Part shown: in pieces, positions 53,799 through 61,260 of the stretch | How positions within the stretch are numbered: position 1 is the first letter of the stretch | Layout of the letters: the number at the start of each line of letters is the position of its first letter | Source of the DNA: Fibrobacteria bacterium | GTDB taxonomy: Bacteria > Fibrobacterota > Fibrobacteria > UBA11236 | Assembly (NCBI GenBank): GCA_025360005.1 | Contig: JANYDA010000003.1 | Coordinates: 56,334-120,333 of the forward strand | DNA length: 64,000 nt | Reading direction: 5' to 3' | Notes under the pieces: generated by a model | Seen by the model: the letters and a program-made list of their open reading frames with translations, nothing else | What the model was told of the DNA's origin: nothing | Databases searched by the model: none | Position numbers and translations under genes: made by a program

Positions 53799-55670
53799 AT
53801 GCAGAACAGGTTCGACGTGGTTGTCATCGGCGGAGGGCATGCCGGCATAGAGGCCGCCTACGCTTCCGCCCGCCTGGGGATGCGCACGGCCATGGTCTCC
53901 ATGGAAACCGCAGCCATCGGCCGCATGAGTTGCAATCCCGCCATCGGGGGCGTGGCCAAGGGCCAATTGGTGCGGGACCTGGACGCATTGGGCGGGCTGA
54001 TGGGCGTGGCCGCGGATACGGCAGGTATCCAATTCCGCATGCTGAACCTTTCCAAAGGCCCGGCCGTGTGGGGCCCGCGCGGCCAGATGGACATGGAGCT
54101 GTACGCGGAAACCATGCAGGGTATCCTGCGCGCTACCCCGGGGCTTACCCTTGCGGACGGCGAGCTCGCGGATTTCCGCCGCTTGCCGGATGGGCGTTTC
54201 GATCTGGATTTCGGCGGCCGGGGCAGGATGGAATGCCGGGCGCTCATCGTCACTTCCGGAACCTTCCTGGGCGCGGTCATGCACACCGGCCTCAACCAGA
54301 CTCCGGGCGGCCGCATCGGCGAAGCCGCCTCCAACAAACTATCCGAATCCATCCGCGGTCTGGGCGTACGCACGCGCCGCCTCAAGACGGGCACGCCGGC
54401 GCGCCTGGCCGCCGACTCCATCGATTATGCCGCCGTAGAAGTCCAGCATGGCGATCCGGAGCCTTATCCCTTTTCTTTCCGGACGGAAAAACCGCTTAAG
54501 AACCACGCGGTCTGCTGGATCACGCATACCAATCCGGAAACCCATGAAATCCTGCGCGGCGGCTTCGACCGGAGCCCCATGTTCACGGGCGTCATCAAAG
54601 GCATCGGTCCCCGTTATTGCCCGTCCATCGAGGACAAGATCTGCCGCTTCGCGGACAAGGATTCCCATCATCTGTTCCTGGAACCGGAAGGCCTTAACAA
54701 CGGCCGCATCTACGTGAACGGTTTTTCCTCCAGCCTGCCGGCGGAAATCCAGGACCGCGCCCTACGCACTTTGCCGGGGCTCAAAGATTGCCGCGTGCTC
54801 CGCTACGGCTATGCGGTGGAATACGATTCCGTGGAGTCGACGCAATTGCATCCCACCTATGCCTGCAAGGATATTCCCGGCCTTTATTTCGCGGGCCAGG
54901 TGAACGGCACCTCCGGATACGAGGAAGCGGCGGCGCAAGGCCTGATGGCCGGCATCAACGCCGCGCTCACCATCCAGGGCAAGGCGCCCTTCCTGTTGGG
55001 CCGCAGCGAGTCCTATATCGGCGTGCTCACGGATGATCTGGTTTCCCTGGAACTGGAAGAGCCCTACCGCATGTTCACTTCCCGCGCCGAGTATCGGCTC
55101 CATCTGCGTCAGGACAATGCCGAGGAGCGGCTGCTGGAAAAAGGCCATGGCCTGGGGATGGTAGGGGATGATGTCTTGCGAAAATACGCGGCCTGGAAAG
55201 CGAAGCTGGCGCGCGCGCGCGCGTCCCTGGGGTCCGCACGCGCTTTCGGTCCTGAGGTGGATGCCTTTCTGGCCGCTTGCGGTTCGGCTCCCTTGGACGA
55301 GTCCGTTCCGGCACTTAGCCTGCTGCGCCGCCCCAATGTGGGCATGCCCGGCCTGCTGGAAAGCCTATCCCTGGAAACTGATCTCACGGCCCGGGAAATG
55401 CTCATCCTGGAAGCTTCGGAAAGGTATCGCGGGTTCTGGGATCGGCAACTGAAGGAAATCGAACGCAATAAACGCCTGGAAGGCTTGCGGATCCCGGAAC
55501 ACTTCGATTATCCCGCGGCCCATGCGCTCTCCACGGAAGCCCGGCAGAAACTGGCCGTCAAACGCCCTTTGACTGTAGGTCTGGCCCAACGTATCTCGGG
55601 CGTTACCCCGGCGGACATCTCCGGTCTCATCTTCCACATCAACCAAGGCACTCCCAGCCCGGCGCGATGA
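53799..55670 (+). CDS. mnmG: tRNA uridine-5-carboxymethylaminomethyl(34) synthesis enzyme MnmG
   Basis: With MnmE (not in the window) it modifies the wobble uridine of several tRNAs. The 623-residue FAD protein begins DVVVIGGGHAGIEAAYAS, then GRMSCNPAIGGVAKGQLVRD, and has AGQVNGTSGYEEAAAQG and FTSRAEYRLHLRQDNAEERL, all diagnostic. Length is normal. Cytoplasmic. A gap of 129 bp separates it from prpD. Confidence 0.96.
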   Translation: MQNRFDVVVIGGGHAGIEAAYASARLGMRTAMVSMETAAIGRMSCNPAIGGVAKGQLVRDLDALGGLMGVAADTAGIQFRMLNLSKGPAVWGPRGQMDMELYAETMQGILRATPGLTLADGELADFRRLPDGRFDLDFGGRGRMECRALIVTSGTFLGAVMHTGLNQTPGGRIGEAASNKLSESIRGLGVRTRRLKTGTPARLAADSIDYAAVEVQHGDPEPYPFSFRTEKPLKNHAVCWITHTNPETHEILRGGFDRSPMFTGVIKGIGPRYCPSIEDKICRFADKDSHHLFLEPEGLNNGRIYVNGFSSSLPAEIQDRALRTLPGLKDCRVLRYGYAVEYDSVESTQLHPTYACKDIPGLYFAGQVNGTSGYEEAAAQGLMAGINAALTIQGKAPFLLGRSESYIGVLTDDLVSLELEEPYRMFTSRAEYRLHLRQDNAEERLLEKGHGLGMVGDDVLRKYAAWKAKLARARASLGSARAFGPEVDAFLAACGSAPLDESVPALSLLRRPNVGMPGLLESLSLETDLTAREMLILEASERYRGFWDRQLKEIERNKRLEGLRIPEHFDYPAAHALSTEARQKLAVKRPLTVGLAQRISGVTPADISGLIFHINQGTPSPAR

Positions 55671-55872
55671 ATTGGGCGGCTTGTGGCACCGGCGGGCCCT
55701 CGGATCCCGCGGCCTAGGCATTCTCCTCCTCTTTTTCGCGGCAAGGCAGATTGCGCCCCAGACGGCGCGGTCTTCCCAATAAAGCCCCCATACCGGTAAT
55801 TACGGCAAAAGCAATAAACTCGCGGGGACTTTCTCCTTCAAGATTGCCCCGGCCGACCCGATATCCCAGATA

Positions 55873-55920
55873 AGGACGGCTTAACCGCAAAGGTTACCGA
55901 TAGCGATGAAAGTCCGTCCT
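55873..55920 (+). ncRNA. Candidate structured RNA, unclassified
   Basis: AGGACGGCTT at 55873-55882 pairs with AAG-T-CCGTCCT ending at 55920 (10 bp, one bulged T). Within lies an AACC-GCAAA-GGTT hairpin followed by ACCGATAGCGATG single-stranded. The compact stem with an internal purine-rich joining segment resembles a small riboswitch or regulatory element, but I cannot match it to a known class. It lies upstream of the promoter-like pair at 55941-55968, so its transcript may be separate from the small gene. Confidence 0.3.
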
Positions 55921-55940
55921 ACCCATAGGCGCTTCTTCGC

Positions 55941-55968
55941 TTGACTAGGGTCGTCGGAAAAGTAAGTT
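55941..55968 (+). promoter_or_regulatory. Candidate promoter of the 37-codon gene
   Basis: TTGACT (55941-55946) and TAAGTT (55963-55968) with 16-bp spacing, 45 bp before the ATG at 56014. Confidence 0.45.
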
Positions 55969-56013
55969 AGCCTTATCGTCAATGCGGCGCCTCGCGAACC
56001 AGGGGGAATATTT

Positions 56014-56127
56014 ATGATGAACAGATATTATCCGCAGCGCGTTTTCTCCCAGCCGAAGTATGTCAGATTCCTGGCCTGCTTTTGGGCTTTCTTGGCCACG
56101 ATTTATCTGATTTCGTTTTGGACCTGA
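56014..56127 (+). CDS. 37-residue single-span membrane protein
   Basis: A short gene starting ATGATG after an excellent AGGGGG ribosome site 8 bases upstream. The product has a basic, Tyr-rich N-terminal third (MMNRYYPQRVF) and one hydrophobic segment (FLACFWAFLATIYLISFW, residues 19-36), ending right after it. Promoter-like boxes lie upstream. No homologue can be named. It converges on the sugar transferase/deacetylase gene 50 bp away. Confidence 0.55.
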   Translation: MMNRYYPQRVFSQPKYVRFLACFWAFLATIYLISFWT

Positions 56128-56177
56128 AGGTCCGCGGGATGGAATAGGGCGGAGACCTTAAATCCCCAGGGCTCTCC

Positions 56178-58265
56178 CTACTTGTCGGCTTCGCCGGCCA
56201 CCGCCAGCAGACCTTCGGCCGAAGAAGTTGCCAAGCGGAAGGATCCTTCTTCACCGGCCGCAACTCCCATCAATCGTTCCACCTTGACCGGGTTCTTGCG
56301 CAGCAGGGATTGCACGCGGCGGGACTGCAGGTTTTCCTTTACGGAAGTGAAGAAAAAACGTTCCATCAACCGGCTCAGTTTCCATTCCGTGCTGTCCAGG
56401 TTCACGTAATGCTGGAAACCTTTCATGGCGCCCACATTCAGGCGTTTCTGTTCCGTATCCAGTTCCCATGGATGGAAGTAAACCATGGCGGGAAGCCCAT
56501 GCTGGTTCTTCTGCTCGATGTAACGATCGGTCACGGCATACGGGTAAAGCCGCAAGTAGCCGCCGCCGGAAATGGGGAGGAGTTTGTTGCCCAGCCCCAA
56601 GGTCGAAAGGGGGATCTCCGTGATCTGCTTGCCGTTCTGGAACTGCATCTGATGGGGCTGGCGGTTGGGGTACTTGGAAATGCCGTAGCGCTCCCGCTTG
56701 ATGGGAAAGATACTGGAATCATATTCGATCCCGAACTTGTGCAGGATTTCAAGGGCCCACAGCGTGGATTCCACGATGGTGAAGTTCGAGGCGCGATGCC
56801 CGATGACGGTTTGCTTGGTGAGCTTGCCGATGGAAACCAAGGACTTTTCCAAATCCTCTTCGAACTGGGACGGCGTCATATTGGTGAGAAGGTTATGGTA
56901 ATAGCCATGTGTCCCTATCTCATGGCCCTCGGCCTCGATCATCCTGACCACATCCGGGAAATGGTCGGCTACCCAACCGAGCACGAAGAAGGTGGCCTTG
57001 GCATCGTGGGTGCGGAACAGATCCAGGATCTTCCTGACGTTGGCCACCACGCGGGTAGGCTGCAAATGCCAGGTGGAAGGGGGAACCTGTTCTTTGAGAT
57101 TGTAGGCATGGAACCAGCATTCCACGTCCACGGTCATGAAATTCTTGACGGTGTCCTGCGGACGGTGGAGGTCCACCACCTTGTCCATGTGGATTTCCTT
57201 CAGCATCTTCTGCACGCGCGGACTGGAATTCTTGATGGCCACGCGCCCGCCCGTTTGCCGGACCCGATGCACGAGGTTGATCAGAAATCCCAAATCCTCC
57301 AGGTCCCAATTCTCGTCCGGACTCACCTGCACGTCCAAGGTTTTCTTGGGATGGATCTCCATGTCCTTGAGGGCGCGACTCAATTCATAAGGGCTGCTGC
57401 CCACCAGGATCATGGACTTCTTGGTCTGATGCTGATGAACCAGGGTCTTGATTTCCGGCAGATCCTTCTTGGAAGGCGAGTTGGCCCGGAAGTCCACCAC
57501 TTTGGCGCGCCGGAGCCCCACCAGATCCCGGTTCTCCCCGCCCTCGAATTGCGGCTTGATGAGCAAGTAGAGGAAAGTATTCACGGCCACCCAGACTTCC
57601 ATCTTGAACCAAGTGAGGAAGCCGCTGGTGGCGGAGCGATAGGAGTAGTCGAAATGGACCTTACGGACCACGCTTTCCAGGGAATCGTCGTAGCCGAGAA
57701 TTATCTGGGCCAGGCCGGTGAGGCCGGGCTTGATCCATAACGTGCGATCAAGGTAGTGGGGAATGGATTTGGAATACTGGAGCGTGAAATAAGGGCGCTC
57801 CGGCCGGGGCCCGATGAGGCTCATGTCCCCGCGCAGGATGTTGACGAATTGGGGCAGCTCATCGATGTGCAGGGCGCGGAGCCATTTTCCCACCTTGGTG
57901 ACGCGCGGATCGAGGCCTTTCTTGGCCAATTGGGGGCCCAGGTTTTCCGCGTCCACGCGCATGGTGCGGTATTTCAGGATGGTGAAGATCTCTCCGCCAT
58001 AATCCACTTGGCGATTGGAAAGGATGAAGCTTCCCAGGCCGTCGGCGGCTACGGCATCGTCCTTTTTGGGTTTGAAAATCTGGTATGGGCTGGAGCGGCG
58101 GTTGATGCCGATCCGCTGTTGCGAATACAGAACCGGACCCTTGGATTCCAATTTGATCAACAAGGCGATGAACGGATAGGTGATCACGAAAAAAAGCGTG
58201 CCGGCCCATCCGACCAGCAAATCCGCAAGCCTCTTCGCAACGAGTACGGCCAGGGATGGTTTCAT
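56178..58265 (-). CDS. Sugar-phosphate transferase / STAS-like / polysaccharide deacetylase fusion
   Basis: A 695-residue three-part protein. Residues about 7-235: bacterial sugar transferase (polyprenyl-phosphate hexose-1-phosphate transferase) with an N-terminal membrane segment, KYRTMRVDAENLGP, LHIDELPQFVNILRGDMSL and IGPRPERP. Residues about 284-366: a STAS-like fold (KTLDVQVSPDE, GGRVAIKNSSPRVQKML). Residues about 375-640: a NodB-type deacetylase of the exosortase (XrtA)-linked kind, with TVDVECWF, the GTHGYYH metal site (His 453, 457), SGGGYLRLYPY and YFHPWELD. ATG at 58265 has AGGAG; a TTG two codons earlier is rejected. It would start and edit an exported glycan. Confidence 0.85.
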   Translation of the reverse strand: MKPSLAVLVAKRLADLLVGWAGTLFFVITYPFIALLIKLESKGPVLYSQQRIGINRRSSPYQIFKPKKDDAVAADGLGSFILSNRQVDYGGEIFTILKYRTMRVDAENLGPQLAKKGLDPRVTKVGKWLRALHIDELPQFVNILRGDMSLIGPRPERPYFTLQYSKSIPHYLDRTLWIKPGLTGLAQIILGYDDSLESVVRKVHFDYSYRSATSGFLTWFKMEVWVAVNTFLYLLIKPQFEGGENRDLVGLRRAKVVDFRANSPSKKDLPEIKTLVHQHQTKKSMILVGSSPYELSRALKDMEIHPKKTLDVQVSPDENWDLEDLGFLINLVHRVRQTGGRVAIKNSSPRVQKMLKEIHMDKVVDLHRPQDTVKNFMTVDVECWFHAYNLKEQVPPSTWHLQPTRVVANVRKILDLFRTHDAKATFFVLGWVADHFPDVVRMIEAEGHEIGTHGYYHNLLTNMTPSQFEEDLEKSLVSIGKLTKQTVIGHRASNFTIVESTLWALEILHKFGIEYDSSIFPIKRERYGISKYPNRQPHQMQFQNGKQITEIPLSTLGLGNKLLPISGGGYLRLYPYAVTDRYIEQKNQHGLPAMVYFHPWELDTEQKRLNVGAMKGFQHYVNLDSTEWKLSRLMERFFFTSVKENLQSRRVQSLLRKNPVKVERLMGVAAGEEGSFRLATSSAEGLLAVAGEADK

Positions 58266-58660
58266 GCACAACTCCTAAATTGCTTGTCCGAGAGTGGGGC
58301 TTCGGGCGCGAAGGATGGAAAAACTGGAACCTTAAAGGCTTGCCGGAAAAGAGAATCCCGCAGCAAAGTTCTCCGTTTCCGTGGCGAAGAAGCCGTCATT
58401 TTTTTGTCCAGGAAACGATCAGATTCCAGTTCCCAAAGTACCATGAAAGATAGGCTCCCGGTCTTGCCCACGTCAACAAATTGTTGAAATTGCCGGGTTC
58501 GCTAAGGAAAACGGCATAAAGGTTTTATAGGTCCTTACAAGATAGGGCATTACCGACAATTCCGCGGGGCTCCAAATGGTTATTCCAACAGGGCTTTTAT
58601 ACTTTGCTCTTTAAAAATTTGGTGTTTGGAAAGTATGCTTGCTTTGGAAAAGGGACCCGA
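58266..58660. other. Divergent promoter region
   Basis: A 395-bp gap between the divergent three-domain gene and the first membrane/TPR gene. Contains the leftward promoter/operator at 58447-58487 and an A+T-rich end (58590-58640) with TATACT at 58598-58603 that may drive the rightward genes. No gene seen. Confidence 0.5.
58447..58487 (-). promoter_or_regulatory. Leftward promoter with overlapping palindrome
   Basis: Leftward TTGACG (58471-58476) and TATCTT (58447-58452), 18-bp spacing. A perfect TCAACAA-A-TTGTTGA palindrome at 58473-58487 overlaps the -35 box, as a repressor site would. The leader to the ATG at 58265 is about 180 bases. Confidence 0.5.
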
Positions 58661-61252
58661 TTGCTCCGAAAACCGGATTTTGCCGCTCTCCTAAAAGCCT
58701 TCTGGTTCGGCCTGGTATCTCTCCTATTGGGTCCCTTCGCGCTCTGGTTTGTCTTGTTCGCCAAAATGCGCAGGCGCAGGCTTTTGCGGGGTTCCTTCAA
58801 CCCGACCTTCGCCTTGAGCCTAGGGTTTCTTGGTTTCACAATCTTCCTTTTCCTGGCGCCATTGCATTGGACCATTCTGCTTTTCCTCTATATGGCAATG
58901 GCAATCTGGACCGCCCACTCCATGCGGAGTCCGGGAAGGGCCTCCCTTTTCCGCCTTTCGGACGGGCGCGCGCAATCCTCCGAGTCGATTTCCAAATCCG
59001 CCTTCGGCCATTCTTCTTCCGCATCCGCAGTGGAACGGGAAGAAGCGCTACGTTCGCACTCCTTGCGGCAATCGTGCCTGGCCGCAGCCCTTGCCATCCT
59101 TCCCCTTGTCTACATAATGGCCCTGCTCCACAATATCGGCGAGCTGGATAATTTCTCCATCCATCTTCCCAGCGATGTCTACACGGATGGATTGCTGTGG
59201 ATGCTCTATGCCAGCCCTGCCGTCCTTTTGGCCGGGTTCGCGGTTTGGAAGGCGTCGCTCAAACCCGGATTGCGCATGCTCATCTATTTCTACGGAGCCG
59301 TGTTGGCGGTGTTGGCTTGGATCCTGGTTTGGGAACGCATCGATCTTTACCTGGCGGCGCAGTTCCAGGGACCCGATCGGGAAACGCTCCTGTTCCCGTT
59401 CGGAACGGAAGCGAAGTGGCGCACCGGCATCAAGGCCCTTTACTATGCGAGCGCTTTCGCATTGGGGACGGCTTACCTGATAGGCTCCAAGCGATCGAGC
59501 GTGTTCGTCAAGCGGGCGATGTTCTTGGGGCTTCCCTCCCTGATCATGTACGCAAACATGCTTTTCATGCTGGGGGATTGGAATTATTACCTGGCCGGCA
59601 TGGGCGAGCGCAGTTTCCGGAGCCATGACTACGGTATCTACCGCTTCGTGGCCAAGGCGCGTCTGGTCCGCACGCCGCAAGCGTACCGGACTCCCTACCT
59701 GTTGGAGGAATGGGCGGAACTGGAATACCAATCCGGCAACCGGGAGAAGGCAAAGACCCTGCTGTCCGATTTGTCGGCGCGCTGCAAGCACAAGCCCTAC
59801 TACTCGAAATTGGCGAAACGGGCCGACCGCTCCTTGCTTATGCTGGCCGGGAAGAGCGCCGCCGCCGCCGCGCAGTTGGATCTGCCCATCATCAAAACGG
59901 CATCCTACCTGGATGAGGATTGGTACGCCCTTTTGAGCGCGGTGGCTTTCCTCAAGCCGGATTGGACGGATCTGGAACTGAAGAAGCGCCTGCTGGACCT
60001 CTCCAATACCGTGCAACTGCATTTGCCCAAGCTGGATAACGTTCCGGATTTGATCCCGGCCTTGCGGCAATTGGATCTGCCGGTATCCACCTGCTTTCTC
60101 ACCACTGAAAGGATCCAGGCCGCGCTGGCAAAGGGACGCGTGCCTTTCCTGAGCCTTTACGGGCACTGGGTCCCCATCTCCGGGTATGATCCCGGCCGCG
60201 ACGGATTCTACTACTATGCCTACAGCGCGCCCGGCGGATTCGATTGGTTCCGCAACGAGGACATTGATCTTTTCTACCACCATAAAGGGGAATCTTTCGG
60301 CGGGGAAACCGGGAAGCGCCAGACGCGCGCATTCAAATACAGCCTGCAGAAATTCGTTTCCCGGACCGATCTGGACGAGCATATCGTCGACATAGGCGGG
60401 GTGGGATTGGTGCTGGGGGATAGCGCCTTCGCGGGCGCGGCCGAGCGCAAGGCTGCCTTTCTGGTGGAGCAAGGCGACGTCTATTACCAGGATCATGAGA
60501 ATTACCAGGCGGCCGCGGAAGATTATCGCCAGGCGGGCCTGCTGCATCCCTGCGACCAGGTCTACTCGCGGATGGTTTATCTGAAGCGCAGGTATTGGGA
60601 GTTCGCCACGGATGCGCGCGATTACCAGAACCTCTTCCACGATTATCCGCCTCCCTGGATGGTGAAGCTGGGCCCGGACAAAGCGATTGAGCGCGGGATA
60701 GTGGGAAAGATCCTGGACGGGAAACTGGGATCCTACCTGATGATCAACTGGTATGTGGCGCCCATGCCCGATACCAGCTCCGAGTCCAAAGCCGCCATGG
60801 ATACCGCTTTGAGTCTGTTCCGGGAGTTGCACAAGCTCGATCCGGATGAACCATTGTATACCGATTCGCTCGCTACCTTGCTGGCGCGGCGCGGGGATCT
60901 GAAGGAAAGCGAAGCGCTCTACCAGGAGCTAACCGGCCTTTATCCCTTTGGAAGCGAATCGGCTTTGTACCGCCTGGCTTGGACCAAGCTCAAGCTCGGC
61001 AAGATCGAAGAGTTGCCGGCCCTGCTGTCGCGTTGCCCCGGCTTTGACGAGGAAGCCAAGTACCTGACCATGAAAGGGGCCGTTGCCATGCGCAATGGCC
61101 GCTACCGTAACGCCTACGCTTCCTTGTCCCGGAGCCTGAAGGTGGACAAATCGATAGGGGAGACCCATGCCCTGCTCGCCGACTATTACCGCCATCGCGG
61201 CGACAAAGCGGAAATGCAGGTCCACCTCAATTGGCAGCGACGGAGCACTTGA
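58661..61252 (+). CDS. Membrane/TPR protein, degenerate C39-like relative
   Basis: A large protein (863 residues from the TTG at 58661, which has GGAAAAGGGA upstream; TTG 58604 or GTG 58622 would lengthen it). About eight membrane segments fill the first 330 residues (for example LVSLLLGPFALWFVLFA). A middle region resembles the C39-like domain of the next gene, with GHWVPISGYDPGRDG near the His position, but the Cys position is not kept (SYLDEDWYALLSAV where the paralogue has AYCVPNSLGLVL). The C-terminal part is TPR-like helical repeats (LATLLARRGDLKESEALYQE). Probably non-catalytic; function unknown. Confidence 0.65.
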   Translation: MLRKPDFAALLKAFWFGLVSLLLGPFALWFVLFAKMRRRRLLRGSFNPTFALSLGFLGFTIFLFLAPLHWTILLFLYMAMAIWTAHSMRSPGRASLFRLSDGRAQSSESISKSAFGHSSSASAVEREEALRSHSLRQSCLAAALAILPLVYIMALLHNIGELDNFSIHLPSDVYTDGLLWMLYASPAVLLAGFAVWKASLKPGLRMLIYFYGAVLAVLAWILVWERIDLYLAAQFQGPDRETLLFPFGTEAKWRTGIKALYYASAFALGTAYLIGSKRSSVFVKRAMFLGLPSLIMYANMLFMLGDWNYYLAGMGERSFRSHDYGIYRFVAKARLVRTPQAYRTPYLLEEWAELEYQSGNREKAKTLLSDLSARCKHKPYYSKLAKRADRSLLMLAGKSAAAAAQLDLPIIKTASYLDEDWYALLSAVAFLKPDWTDLELKKRLLDLSNTVQLHLPKLDNVPDLIPALRQLDLPVSTCFLTTERIQAALAKGRVPFLSLYGHWVPISGYDPGRDGFYYYAYSAPGGFDWFRNEDIDLFYHHKGESFGGETGKRQTRAFKYSLQKFVSRTDLDEHIVDIGGVGLVLGDSAFAGAAERKAAFLVEQGDVYYQDHENYQAAAEDYRQAGLLHPCDQVYSRMVYLKRRYWEFATDARDYQNLFHDYPPPWMVKLGPDKAIERGIVGKILDGKLGSYLMINWYVAPMPDTSSESKAAMDTALSLFRELHKLDPDEPLYTDSLATLLARRGDLKESEALYQELTGLYPFGSESALYRLAWTKLKLGKIEELPALLSRCPGFDEEAKYLTMKGAVAMRNGRYRNAYASLSRSLKVDKSIGETHALLADYYRHRGDKAEMQVHLNWQRRST

Positions 61253-61260
61253 GCCATCCC

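Larger units (their letters stand above)
55671..56013. other. Gap after mnmG with structured element and promoter
   Basis: A 343-bp space. It contains the hairpin described at 55873-55920, a promoter-like pair at 55941-55968 and the leader of the 37-codon gene. I see no other gene and no clear mnmG terminator. Confidence 0.5.
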
